A DNA stretch of 64,000 nt, from assembly GCF_900188315.1 (NCBI RefSeq), contig NZ_LT897781.1:3472001-3536000 (forward strand), given 5' to 3'. This DNA is from Marinobacter sp. es.042 (lineage in GTDB: Bacteria; Pseudomonadota; Gammaproteobacteria; Pseudomonadales; Oleiphilaceae). Below, in pieces: positions 34,776 to 43,209 of this stretch (within the stretch, counting starts at the first letter, position 1; each line of letters starts with the position of its first letter). The position numbers and the translations under genes were made by a program. Under the pieces are notes generated by a model. That model was not told the DNA's origin and ran no database searches. It saw nothing but the letters and a program-made list of their open reading frames with translations.

Positions 34776-34793
34776 CTGTAACAAAGTTGTCAC
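34776..34793 (+). promoter_or_regulatory. Pho box upstream of pstS
   Basis: CTGTAACAAAGTTGTCAC matches the PhoB consensus of two CTGTCAT-type repeats spaced 11 bases apart in 13 of 18 positions. A possible -10 (TTTAGT) lies about 11 bases downstream, as in PhoB-activated promoters. It sits 78 bases before the pstS ATG, so induction on phosphate starvation is expected. Confidence 0.75.
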
Positions 34794-34870
34794 AGAGTGC
34801 CTTTAGTCTGCATTCATCGGTAAAGCACATCCGACACAACGTCCAAACCGAATAATGGAGACTTGACGTG

Positions 34871-35911
34871 ATGAAACTGAACAAAGCACTCGCGACTGTA
34901 GCACTGGCCGGCTCCGTAGCCGCCATGTCTGCACCTGCCATGGCCCGTGACACCATCAGCATCGTGGGTTCTTCCACTGTTTATCCGTTCGCCACGGTTG
35001 TTGCCGAGCGCTTCGGCACCAAGACCGACTTCAGCACCCCCAAGCTGGAATCCACCGGTTCAGGCGGCGGTCTCAAGCTTTTCTGCCAGGGCATCGGCAC
35101 CCAGCACCCGGACATCACCAACGCGTCACGTCGCATGAAGACGTCCGAGTTCGAACTCTGCCAGAGCAACGGCGTTACAGATATCACCGAATTCCGTATC
35201 GGTTCTGACGGCATTGTGATCGCCAGCTCCAAAGAAGCTGAGAACCTCGAACTCACCCTGGAGCAGCTGTTCCTCGCCCTGGGTTCCAAAGTCCCTGTTA
35301 ACGGCGAGTGGGTAGCCAACCCGAACAAAAACTGGAGTGACGTTGACTCCAGCCTGCCGAACAAGCCGATTCGTGTAATGGGTCCGCCCCCGACTTCCGG
35401 TACCCGTGATTCCTTCAACGAGTTGGCATTGGCCGCTGGGTGCGACCAGCTGCCCGAAGCCGCCAGCCTGGGCAAGGATGAGCACGCCTCAATCTGCGAA
35501 AGCGTTCGTGAGGACGGCGTCTTCATCGAAGCCGGTGAGAACGACAACCTGATCGTTCAGAAGCTGATCGGCGATGCAGGCATGTACGGCGTATTCGGCT
35601 ACAGCTTTATGGAGGAGAACTCCGACCGTCTGCAGGCCGCTACTTTGAATGGCAAGACACCGACCGCTGAAGCGATTGCCGCCGATGACTACCCGGTTGC
35701 CCGTTCGCTGTTCTTCTACGTGAAGAAGGCACACGTTGGTGTGGTTCCCGGCATCCAGGAATACGTTAGCGAGTTTACCAGCAACGCTGCCATGGGCCAG
35801 AACGGCTACCTGAAAGATGTTGGTCTGATCGTGCCGCCCCGGGCTGCCCTGATGGATCTGATGGACAAGGCAGAGAACATGCCGAACCTGACCCTGGACG
35901 AGCTCAAGTAA
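34871..35911 (+). CDS. pstS: Phosphate ABC transporter substrate-binding protein PstS
   Basis: ATG 34871 is preferred to the overlapping GTG at 34868. The 346-residue precursor has a signal peptide (MKLNKALATVALAGSVAAMSAPAMA). The mature protein begins with ISIVGSSTVYPFATVVAE, where GSSTVYP forms part of the phosphate site; TGSGGGLKLF and PPPTSGTRDSF supply further ligands. It binds orthophosphate in the periplasm for PstCA. It is the first gene of the pst-phoU set, downstream of a Pho box, and is separated from pstC by a terminator-like hairpin that would give more pstS transcript than the rest. Confidence 0.96.
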   Translation: MKLNKALATVALAGSVAAMSAPAMARDTISIVGSSTVYPFATVVAERFGTKTDFSTPKLESTGSGGGLKLFCQGIGTQHPDITNASRRMKTSEFELCQSNGVTDITEFRIGSDGIVIASSKEAENLELTLEQLFLALGSKVPVNGEWVANPNKNWSDVDSSLPNKPIRVMGPPPTSGTRDSFNELALAAGCDQLPEAASLGKDEHASICESVREDGVFIEAGENDNLIVQKLIGDAGMYGVFGYSFMEENSDRLQAATLNGKTPTAEAIAADDYPVARSLFFYVKKAHVGVVPGIQEYVSEFTSNAAMGQNGYLKDVGLIVPPRAALMDLMDKAENMPNLTLDELK

Positions 35912-35935
35912 CACCGTCGTCTGGTCAAGAATGGA

Positions 35936-35967
35936 GGTGCGGGTCTCAATGGAGGCCCGCACCTTTT
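35936..35967 (+). terminator. Hairpin and T-run between pstS and pstC
   Basis: GGTGCGGG and CCCGCACC pair across a 12-14 base loop and are followed by TTTTGC. The structure begins about 25 bases after the pstS stop. Because the remaining pst genes continue on the same strand, it likely acts as a partial terminator or as a 3' stabiliser of pstS mRNA. Confidence 0.7.
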
Positions 35968-36048
35968 GCACGTTAGGACGATCCGGTGCCAGTGCAGAGC
36001 TGAACCTGTAAACTGTGCGCCAATCTGAAGTCGAATACAGGAATTTTC

Positions 36049-37437
36049 ATGCAACCGGCTAATCTTTTATTACTGACTCTGGTGCTGGCGATCGTGGCCT
36101 ATTGGCTTGGTTACGCTCGTTCCCGGTCGTTGGCGATGCCGCTGGGTGGGATCCGTCACCTCAAATCCCTTCCTTTCTACTACGGAGCCCGAGCGGCATT
36201 CTGGAGTGGCATTCCAGCCCTCTTGGTGCTTGGCCTATGGGCAGCGTTTCAGGGCAAAGTCATACAGCTGATTGTTATTGGTGGTCTGCCGGACGGCATG
36301 ATTCCGGCAACCGACGGTGAAGCAAGCTTGCTGTTGAGCAAAATCAGCAATGTGGCCAGTGGAGCCCTGCCTCCAGGTTTCGTTGAAGCCCCGATAGCCG
36401 AGGCTGCGGAGCGTTTGCAATCGCTGCGTGCGCAGAGTCGGTTCCTCATGTCTGGTCTGGTTATCTCGGTTGCCGTGCTTGCCGGTTTTCTCGGGTGGTT
36501 GAGAATCCGGCCGCGGTTGAATGCCCGTGTCCAAGTGGAGTCCATTCTCAAATGGGTATTTTTCGCTTGCGCGGCCCTGGCTATATTGACCACTGTTGGA
36601 ATCATTTTCTCGGTGGCGTTCGAGACATTTCGTTTCTTTGGCAAGGTACCCTTCACCGAATTTATCTTTGGTAGTCATTGGAGTCCCCAGACCGCTCTGA
36701 GGGCCGATCAGGTGGCTTCTCAGGGCGCCTTCGGGATGATTCCCCTGTTTACAGGTACCCTTCTGATTTCTGCCATTGCCATGGTTGTAGCTGTGCCGGT
36801 GGGCTTGCTGTCGGCCATTTACCTGTCGGAATACGCGGGTAGAAAGGTGCGCGGTGTAGTCAAGCCGTTGCTGGAAATGCTGGCGGGTATTCCCACCGTG
36901 GTTTACGGCTTCTTCGCCGCGCTTACGGTGGCGCCGTTCATCAGCGATCTGGCCGCCTCCATGGGTATCGAGGCATCAAGCCAGAGTGCCCTGGCTGCCG
37001 GTGCCGTTATGGGCATCATGATCATTCCGTTTGTGTCTTCCTTGTCGGATGACGTGATCAATGCCGTACCCCAGGCCATGCGCGATGGTTCTCTGGCGCT
37101 CGGAGCCACCCAGTCCGAGACCATGAAGAAGGTGATTTTCCCGGCTGCACTGCCCGGCATCATGGGCGGTATTCTGCTGGCGGTCTCCCGGGCCATTGGT
37201 GAAACCATGATCGTGGTCATGGCTGCAGGGCTGGCGGCCAACCTGACGGCCAACCCGCTGGAAACCGTTACCACCGTGACCGTGCAAATCGTGACCCTGC
37301 TCACCGGTGACCAGGAATTCGACAGCGCCAAGACGCTGGCCGCCTTCGCATTGGGCGCCATGCTCTTCCTGGCAACCCTGTTGCTTAACGTCATTGCACT
37401 GAAAATCGTACGCAAATATCGGGAACAGTATGACTGA
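36049..37437 (+). CDS. pstC: Phosphate ABC transporter permease PstC
   Basis: A 462-residue protein, longer than E. coli PstC (about 320) because of an N-terminal extension with three extra hydrophobic segments and a periplasmic stretch (about 1-170), as in Pseudomonas-type PstC. The core permease region contains FGMIPLFTGTLLISAIAM and the EAA-type loop AMRDGSLALGATQSETMKKVIFPAALPG (seen as GSLALGATQSETMKKV). It forms the phosphate channel with PstA. The stop overlaps the pstA start by 8 bases. Confidence 0.94.
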   Translation: MQPANLLLLTLVLAIVAYWLGYARSRSLAMPLGGIRHLKSLPFYYGARAAFWSGIPALLVLGLWAAFQGKVIQLIVIGGLPDGMIPATDGEASLLLSKISNVASGALPPGFVEAPIAEAAERLQSLRAQSRFLMSGLVISVAVLAGFLGWLRIRPRLNARVQVESILKWVFFACAALAILTTVGIIFSVAFETFRFFGKVPFTEFIFGSHWSPQTALRADQVASQGAFGMIPLFTGTLLISAIAMVVAVPVGLLSAIYLSEYAGRKVRGVVKPLLEMLAGIPTVVYGFFAALTVAPFISDLAASMGIEASSQSALAAGAVMGIMIIPFVSSLSDDVINAVPQAMRDGSLALGATQSETMKKVIFPAALPGIMGGILLAVSRAIGETMIVVMAAGLAANLTANPLETVTTVTVQIVTLLTGDQEFDSAKTLAAFALGAMLFLATLLLNVIALKIVRKYREQYD

Positions 37438-38704
37438 TCAACGTTCACAGGCGGAGATTGTCCGCCAGTCGCTCAAGCGCCGCTACCGTAAGGAACGCCG
37501 TTTCCGCGCTTACGGGATCATGGCCATTGCCATCGCCCTCGGTGCCCTGTTAATCCTGTTCACCGATATCATCGGCAAGGGTTATACCGGCTTCGTGAAG
37601 ACCACCATCACCATGGATGTGCAGCTGGATGGTGAAATGATGTACCTGGATGATCCCACGGACGAGCGTCAGATCAAGATGGCCGATTTTGTCGAGCCTC
37701 TGGTTCAGGCGCTGATCAAGGAAATTCCCGGAGCGACAGAGGATGACCGAGATCAGGTACGTGGACTGATTAACCCTTATGCGTCGGTCACGCTTCGTGA
37801 TGCATTGAGAGCCAATCCCGAGTGGTTGGGCACGTCGCAGCCCATGACGTTCCTGAGTCACACCAACGTTGATGTCTATGTAAAGCACGCGGGTGATGAC
37901 GCCTACTCGATCAAGTTGAATGACCAGCAGAGAGCGTGGGTTGACGAACTGCAGGAGCGGGGTGTCATCGAGACGTCTTTCAACGATGTGTTTTTCAGTG
38001 GCGGCGATTCCCGTGATCCGTCCAAGGCGGGTATTCTCGGGGCGATTGTCGGTTCGCTGCTGACCATGTTCGTCACCCTGATACTGTCGTTCCCGATCGG
38101 TGTTGCTGCGGCCATCTATCTGGAAGAATTTGCGCCCCAGAACAAGTTCACCGATTTCATCGAGGTGAATATCAACAACCTGGCGGCGGTGCCATCCATC
38201 ATTTTTGGTCTGCTTGGCCTCGCAGTGTTTATCAACCTGTTTGGAATGCCGCGTTCGGTTCCGGTGGTTGGTGGTCTGGTTCTGACATTGATGACGCTGC
38301 CGACCATCATCATTTCCAGTCGCGCCGCGATCAAAAGCGTACCGCCCTCGATCCGGGAGGCTGCTGAAGGTATCGGCGCCTCCAAGATGCAGGTGGTTCT
38401 GCATCATGTGCTGCCGTTGGCTATGCCGGGCATGCTCACCGGTTCGATCATCGGTATGGCCCAGGCGTTGGGCGAAACCGCACCGCTGCTGTTGATCGGC
38501 ATGGTGGCATTCATTGTGGATGTTCCGGAAGGCTTCCTCGATTCGGCTACGGTGCTTCCAGTGCAGGTCTTCCTGTGGGCGGGCAGCCCGGAGCTGGCCT
38601 TTATTGAGCGAGCGTCGGCAGCCATTATGGTGCTGCTGGCCTTCCTGATCAGTATGAACGCATTGGCCATCTGGATGCGCAAACGTCTCGAGCGCCGGTG
38701 GTAA
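37430..38704 (+). CDS. pstA: Phosphate ABC transporter permease PstA
   Basis: A 424-residue permease with an N-terminal membrane segment, then a periplasmic domain of about 150 residues, and then the typical PstA core. The core shows [25 protein letters not shown] (seen as [15 protein letters not shown]), [14 protein letters not shown] and the EAA loop [20 protein letters not shown]. The long N-terminal domain is found in the Pseudomonas-like branch. It overlaps pstC (ATGACTGA) and is followed by pstB after 11 bases. Confidence 0.94.
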   Translation: MTDQRSQAEIVRQSLKRRYRKERRFRAYGIMAIAIALGALLILFTDIIGKGYTGFVKTTITMDVQLDGEMMYLDDPTDERQIKMADFVEPLVQALIKEIPGATEDDRDQVRGLINPYASVTLRDALRANPEWLGTSQPMTFLSHTNVDVYVKHAGDDAYSIKLNDQQRAWVDELQERGVIETSFNDVFFSGGDSRDPSKAGILGAIVGSLLTMFVTLILSFPIGVAAAIYLEEFAPQNKFTDFIEVNINNLAAVPSIIFGLLGLAVFINLFGMPRSVPVVGGLVLTLMTLPTIIISSRAAIKSVPPSIREAAEGIGASKMQVVLHHVLPLAMPGMLTGSIIGMAQALGETAPLLLIGMVAFIVDVPEGFLDSATVLPVQVFLWAGSPELAFIERASAAIMVLLAFLISMNALAIWMRKRLERRW

Positions 38705-38715
38705 GGAGAATCAAG

Positions 38716-39603
38716 ATGAATAGTGTGAATACAACCATTGCCAGTGAAGTTACCCAACCGGATGAGGTCGCCGTGCCAGTTCAGGAATCAAAGCCCGCTG
38801 AAACCATCATTGAAGAGGGCAAAACCGTCGGTAAGCCGTTCTCGGACGACCCGAAGTTCAAGCTTCGTGATGTCGAAGTGTTCTACGGCGATGCCCCCGC
38901 GATCAAGAAGATCAGCCTCGATATTGGCCGTAACGAAGTCATTGCCTTTATCGGCCCATCCGGTTGCGGCAAATCCACCTTCCTGCGCTGCCTGAATCGC
39001 ATGAACGACAGCATCGATATCTGTCGTGTGAAGGGTTCTCTGCAACTGGACGACCACGATATTTACGACCCCAAGCGGGATGTGGTCGAACTGCGGGCCA
39101 GGGTCGGTATGGTATTCCAGAAGCCGAACCCCTTTCCCAAGTCCATCTATGACAACGTGGCATACGGCCCCCGGATTCACGGCCTGGCCAACCGCAAGTC
39201 GGATCTGGACGAGATTGTGGAAAACAGCCTGCGCAAGGCCGGCCTCTGGGAAGAGGTAAAGGATCGCCTGGACGCCAACGCAACCGGCATGTCCGGTGGC
39301 CAGCAACAGCGCCTGTGTATTGCCCGTGCAATTGCCGTGAGCCCGGAAGTGGTGCTGATGGACGAGCCCTGCTCGGCCCTGGACCCTATTGCGACCGCGA
39401 AAGTGGAAGAGCTGATTGCCGAACTGTCCGAAAGCTACACGATCGTTATCGTGACCCACTCGATGCAGCAGGCGGCCCGGGTTTCGCACCGCACGGCCTA
39501 CTTCCACCTGGGACACCTGGTGGAAGTAAACGAGACCAACAAGGTATTCACCTCGCCGGAACATGAACTGACCGAGTCCTACATCACCGGCCGTTTCGGC
39601 TGA
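38716..39603 (+). CDS. pstB: Phosphate ABC transporter ATP-binding protein PstB
   Basis: ATG 38716 has AAGGAGAA eight bases upstream and is preferred over the GTG at 38698 inside pstA. The 295-residue ATPase has a 50-residue N-terminal extension and then Walker [10 protein letters not shown] (about 80-88), [19 protein letters not shown], signature MSGGQQQR, Walker [13 protein letters not shown] and switch His in VTHSMQQA. This is the PstB pattern. It powers uptake through PstCA and takes part with PhoU in PhoR signalling. Confidence 0.97.
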   Translation: MNSVNTTIASEVTQPDEVAVPVQESKPAETIIEEGKTVGKPFSDDPKFKLRDVEVFYGDAPAIKKISLDIGRNEVIAFIGPSGCGKSTFLRCLNRMNDSIDICRVKGSLQLDDHDIYDPKRDVVELRARVGMVFQKPNPFPKSIYDNVAYGPRIHGLANRKSDLDEIVENSLRKAGLWEEVKDRLDANATGMSGGQQQRLCIARAIAVSPEVVLMDEPCSALDPIATAKVEELIAELSESYTIVIVTHSMQQAARVSHRTAYFHLGHLVEVNETNKVFTSPEHELTESYITGRFG

Positions 39604-39636
39604 TTCCGGACCTGAGGAATTTTGGAGAAGAACAGT

Positions 39637-40359
39637 ATGCCTACGAAGAAGGACGAAGTTTACGGGGATCACATCTCCCACAAGTTCAATAACGAACTGA
39701 TGGAACTCAAGACCGAGTTCCTGAAAATGGGTGGCATGGTGGAATCCCAGGTCGAGAACGCCATTCAGGCACTGGTGGATGGCGATGGTCATCTGGCGGA
39801 CGAAATCCGTGCCAACGACAAGAAAGTTGACCGGATGGAAGTGGAAATCGACGAGGAGGCCACCCTGATCATCGCCCGTCGCCAGCCGACGGCCCGGGAT
39901 CTGCGTCTGGTGATCTCGGTCATCAAGATGGTGGCCGACCTTGAGCGGGTTGGCGACGAGGCCAAGAAAATCGCCAAGCTTGCGATCAAGCTGCAGGAAG
40001 AAGGCCAGGCCCCGCGGGGCTATGTGGAAGTACGCCACATTGGCACCCACGTGCTGAGCATGCTTCACGATGCCCTGGATGCCTTTGCCCGGCTGGATTC
40101 CGAGCAGGCGTTGCGGATCATGAAGGAAGACAAGCGCGTCGATGAGGAATATCAGGCAGCGGCTCGGACCCTGCTGACGTTCATGATGGAAGATACCCGT
40201 AACATTTCACGGTGCATGTCGGTGATGTGGGTGCTCCGTGCCCTGGAGCGGGTGGGTGACCACGCATGTAACATTGCCGAGAACGTGATCTTCATGGTCA
40301 AAGGCGAGGACGTTCGTCATACGCCGGTGGAAGAGGCTGAGAAGGTGGTCGGCCGCTGA
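39637..40359 (+). CDS. phoU: Phosphate signalling protein PhoU
   Basis: ATG 39637 with GGAGAA upstream gives 240 residues, typical of PhoU. Two three-helix PhoU repeats are visible with the metal-binding E/DXXXD signatures (DKKVDRMEVEIDEEA, RRQPTARDLRLVIS, DLERVGDEAKKIA, and LERVGDHACNIAENV in the second repeat). It links PstSCAB to the PhoR sensor and represses the Pho regulon when phosphate is plentiful. It is the last gene of the pst operon; two palindromic repeats follow. Confidence 0.96.
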   Translation: MPTKKDEVYGDHISHKFNNELMELKTEFLKMGGMVESQVENAIQALVDGDGHLADEIRANDKKVDRMEVEIDEEATLIIARRQPTARDLRLVISVIKMVADLERVGDEAKKIAKLAIKLQEEGQAPRGYVEVRHIGTHVLSMLHDALDAFARLDSEQALRIMKEDKRVDEEYQAAARTLLTFMMEDTRNISRCMSVMWVLRALERVGDHACNIAENVIFMVKGEDVRHTPVEEAEKVVGR

Positions 40360-40386
40360 TTCTTTGGCTTGGGAGGAGGGCCGCCG

Positions 40387-40480
40387 TGTGGTGCGGCTTT
40401 CCGAGACACGCTCGAGCCGTCCATGGTCGCTTGGCTTTCGCCATCCATGGCGAAAGACAGTCCCGGAAAGCCGCACCACA
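40387..40480 (+). repeat. Structured palindromic repeat, copy B
   Basis: A 17-bp perfect inverted repeat (40387-40403 with 40464-40480) encloses the conserved interior. This holds ACACGCT, a CCATGG-containing small hairpin, TCGCTTGGCT, the perfect hairpin CTTTCGCCA-TCCA-TGGCGAAAG, and ACAGT. It lies 27 bases after the phoU stop, in the same orientation relative to phoU as copy A to gabD. Confidence 0.85.
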
Positions 40481-40575
40481 TGCCGTCCGATCAGAGCTGG
40501 GAGTCAGCCTGGTCCCTCAACAAAACAGATAATTGGGCGCCTACGAGCGATAGCTCCCAGGTTTGAGCAAGTGGG

Positions 40576-40667
40576 CCGGTAATGCTGTTTGGGACTATCT
40601 TTCGCCAGGGATGGCGAAAGCTAAGCGCGCATGGATGCCTTGAGCGTGTCCCAAACAGCATTACCGG
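40576..40667 (-). repeat. Structured palindromic repeat, copy C
   Basis: A 19-bp perfect inverted repeat (40576-40594 with 40649-40667). Read on the minus strand, the interior is ACACGCT, the small hairpin GCATCCATGC, GCGCTTAGCT, the hairpin CTTTCGCCA-TCCC-TGGCGAAAG and then ATAGT. It is therefore inverted relative to copy B and follows the 3' end of the minus-strand hinT gene by 29 bases. Together B and C fill most of the 337-base gap between phoU and hinT. Confidence 0.85.
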
Positions 40668-40696
40668 ACCGCTTGCCGGCACCCAAGCCTAAAAAA

Positions 40697-41062
40697 TCAG
40701 GCCTGCTTCATCTTGTCGGTATAAGGCGGCCAGCCCAGCGGCTTGCCGGCAAGAACGTGCAAGTGGATGTGGAACACCGTCTGCCCTGAATTTTCCCCGC
40801 AGTTCATGACAACCCGGTAGCCGTCGTCGGAAAAGCCCTTCTCCTTGGCAATTTTCGCAGCCACCAGATACAGATGCCCTACCAGTTCCCGATCATCTTC
40901 GGTGATGTCGTTAATGGTGGCGATGGCCTTTTTCGGGATGACCAGGAAATGAACCGGCGCCTGAGGGTTGATGTCGCTGAAGGCGAGAGCGATGTCGTCT
41001 TCGTAGAGTATGTCGGCGGGGATTTCCCGGTTGATGATCTTGGTGAAAATCGTCTCTGACAT
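40697..41062 (-). CDS. hinT: HIT-family nucleotide-binding protein HinT
   Basis: ATG 41062 gives 121 residues, the usual HinT size. It begins TIFTKIINREIPADILYEDD and carries the catalytic histidine triad in GQTVFHIHLHVLAG. HinT is a purine nucleoside phosphoramidase. AAGGAG-like bases (AGGAGCC) precede the start. It lies downstream of the Ubi hydroxylase gene (start-to-stop gap of 41 bases) on the same strand and may be co-transcribed. Confidence 0.93.
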   Translation of the reverse strand: MSETIFTKIINREIPADILYEDDIALAFSDINPQAPVHFLVIPKKAIATINDITEDDRELVGHLYLVAAKIAKEKGFSDDGYRVVMNCGENSGQTVFHIHLHVLAGKPLGWPPYTDKMKQA

Positions 41063-41103
41063 GGTGGCTCCTTTTCGCGTGTCCTTGGGATTGTTGTTTG
41101 GTT

Positions 41104-42399
41104 TCAAAGCTGACTAAGGCCGGGAATCCGGGACGTTATCTGCCTGACCACGGCTGGCAGTTCCTCGTCGATGCCCATGGCGTAGCGGGCAACCCGGTTG
41201 CGGGCGAAGGGCAGGGCGTGGGCGGCGCCGAGGCCGAGGTTGCGTAGCAGGTGGACGGGTGGAATCCGGTTGCTGAACAGATGGTAGAACAGATCCATGG
41301 TCAGCATCATTCTGCGGTTCGCCGGCCGGCGCTGTTGTTCGTAGAGGTTCAGCCACTTCGGATTTGCCAGATCATCTCCAGCGCGCTTGGCTTCTTTCAG
41401 AGCCGACTGTAACGCCTGCGCATCCTGGAAGCCCAGGTTTACGCCCTGTCCGGCCAGCGGGTTGATGGTGTGGGCCGAGTCGCCAGCCAGGACGACCCGT
41501 CCGGAGTGGTACTGTTTTGCGTGTTGGCGCGCGATGGGAAACGAGGCCTTGCTGTCGATGTGCGTCAGCAAAGGCAGGCTTGCGGGAAACGACGACTGAA
41601 TCTCGTTCATCAGGGTGCTGTCGTCCAGGCTTTTCAGGCGAGCGAGTTCGTCGGGCGAATCGTACCAGACCAGGGAGCCCCAGCTTTCGCCGGGATGTTC
41701 CGGACCGGCACTGTGCAATGGCAGAAAGGCTCGGGGACCCGAGGGGTGAAAGCCCTGCCAGGTAATGTTCTCAACCGGCCCCTGATAGCGTACCGAAATG
41801 ACCATTGCCTGCTGGTCATACTGGTTACGGGTTATGCCGATGCCGGCCAGGTCCCGGATTCGGGATTGGGCACCATCGCAACCGACTACCAGGCTTGCTA
41901 GTAGCTCGCGGCCGTCATCCAGGGTGATCGTGGCGGTTTCACCGGACTGCGCCAGTGAGGCGACACCTTGACCGTGGAACAGGGATACCTGGGGGCAGGC
42001 CTCGGCGGTTTGCCAGAGCGCCTGTTGGGTCACGGAGTTTTCGACGATGTGTCCCAAGTGGTGGGCGCCCAGCTCGGTGGCGTCGAATTGGACCTCAGCC
42101 AGTTTTCGGGGCACCAGGTTCTGCAGTGGATAGCGGGTTTCATCCCATACGGCCAGTCGCTTATAGGGCGTCGCGCGCATTCCGAGGATGTGGTCCCAGG
42201 CGCCCAGGCTCTGAAGATAGCGCTCACTGCCGGCGCTCAGGGCAGAAACCCGGATGTCCGGGGCGCTTTCCGGGTCAAAGTCGGGGGGCGGAGCCCGGTC
42301 GACGAGGGCAACGCGGAAGCCATTCTGGCCGAGGCCAGTGGCGAGAGCAGCGCCGACCATGCCGGCACCAACTACGACAATATCAAAGACTTGAGTCAT
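41104..42399 (-). CDS. FAD-dependent ubiquinone-biosynthesis hydroxylase (UbiH/UbiF/UbiI family)
   Basis: A 431-residue flavoprotein monooxygenase. It begins with the Rossmann motif IVVVGAGMVGAALA, has the second FAD motif VVGCDGAQSRIRDL near the middle and GDSAHTINPLAGQGVNLG near residue 310, the signature of the UbiH/COQ6 group. It would hydroxylate one ring position of a polyprenyl-phenol intermediate. Which ring carbon (UbiH, UbiF, UbiI or UbiM type) cannot be settled from these motifs; the sequence looks closest to UbiF. Confidence 0.88.
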   Translation of the reverse strand: MTQVFDIVVVGAGMVGAALATGLGQNGFRVALVDRAPPPDFDPESAPDIRVSALSAGSERYLQSLGAWDHILGMRATPYKRLAVWDETRYPLQNLVPRKLAEVQFDATELGAHHLGHIVENSVTQQALWQTAEACPQVSLFHGQGVASLAQSGETATITLDDGRELLASLVVGCDGAQSRIRDLAGIGITRNQYDQQAMVISVRYQGPVENITWQGFHPSGPRAFLPLHSAGPEHPGESWGSLVWYDSPDELARLKSLDDSTLMNEIQSSFPASLPLLTHIDSKASFPIARQHAKQYHSGRVVLAGDSAHTINPLAGQGVNLGFQDAQALQSALKEAKRAGDDLANPKWLNLYEQQRRPANRRMMLTMDLFYHLFSNRIPPVHLLRNLGLGAAHALPFARNRVARYAMGIDEELPAVVRQITSRIPGLSQL

Positions 42400-42481
42400 A
42401 TCGGTTTCCTGTCTGATGCCCTCAGTTTACGCGATGACGGCAGCCAGACAAGAGACCGGGATCAAGCCGGAATGAAAACCC

Positions 42482-43039
42482 TCAATAGCCTGCCATACCT
42501 GACACCCGCGGCTCGGCAGCGTCGTCAGGCCTGCGACGGTTCTTGATCAGCCAGGCGGGCTTCTGTGCACCCGGTTTGTTGAATCCCTGGTTCAGGACCA
42601 TGGGTTGCACGAGGGTCAGGAAATCCGAGGTTTTCATATGTACCGATTCGCTGTGGCTGCCTGCGGCGAACGCCAGCTCGGGCTGCTCGGTCAGCGCTTC
42701 GGCGCAATAGACGGTCATTCCGAACAGGTTGCCAAAGGGGGGCATGGCGCCTACCTCGCAATCCGGGAAGCGGTCCTGGAATTCCTGTTCGTCAGCGAGG
42801 TCAAGAAAGTCGGTGTCGAGGATGCGGGATAATCTGTCCCAGCGGATTCGCCAGGTGGCCGGCATCACCAGCATTGCCATTTTGCCATCCAGTTCGATGA
42901 TCACCGTTTTGACGACACGGTCGCCGGCAATCTTGACGTGGTGGGCGAGTTCCTGGGCGGTAAATGCAGGAGGGTGGGAGAGGCACATGTATTCCACACC
43001 TGCCTCATCGAGGAATTCCTTCAACTGCTGTACCGGCAT
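42482..43039 (-). CDS. YbaK/ProX-type aminoacyl-tRNA deacylase domain protein
   Basis: A 185-residue protein that begins MPVQQLKEFLDEAGVEYMCLSHPP and has the conserved Lys in DRVVKTVIIEL (K44) and the substrate-loop motif VGAMPPFGNLFG, the hallmarks of the YbaK/EbsC/ProX trans-editing domain. Such proteins hydrolyse misacylated tRNA such as Cys- or Ala-tRNA-Pro. A C-terminal tail of about 35 residues after the domain is basic and unusual. It is separated from the MscS gene by 170 bases with a strong hairpin. Confidence 0.85.
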   Translation of the reverse strand: MPVQQLKEFLDEAGVEYMCLSHPPAFTAQELAHHVKIAGDRVVKTVIIELDGKMAMLVMPATWRIRWDRLSRILDTDFLDLADEQEFQDRFPDCEVGAMPPFGNLFGMTVYCAEALTEQPELAFAAGSHSESVHMKTSDFLTLVQPMVLNQGFNKPGAQKPAWLIKNRRRPDDAAEPRVSGMAGY

Positions 43040-43112
43040 AGTGACAACCTCCTACCAGCAATGACAGCGTTCCGGAGCCTGTGTTGATCTAATTGCCTGG
43101 CCCCGATGGCCT

Positions 43113-43134
43113 GGCGGGGTTGGTCAACCCCGCC
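43113..43134. terminator. Strong hairpin downstream of the MscS-type gene
   Basis: GGCGGGGTTG and CAACCCCGCC form a perfect 10-bp stem with a two-base spacer. It lies about 75 bases past the stop of the minus-strand MscS gene and before the start of ybaK. No T-run follows on either strand, so termination strength is doubtful. It does not share the interior of repeats A-D. Confidence 0.45.
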
Positions 43135-43209
43135 ATTAATGGTCAGCTTAGTCGAGGTTACGCAGTTTGCGAGTAACCGGATGTATCAATGAGAAACCGA
43201 TCGCGAATC

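Noticed and set aside
43113..43134. Hairpin as a fifth structured repeat
   Set aside because: The stem is perfect, but there is no ACACGCT, GCTTGGCT or inner hairpin, so it is not in that family.
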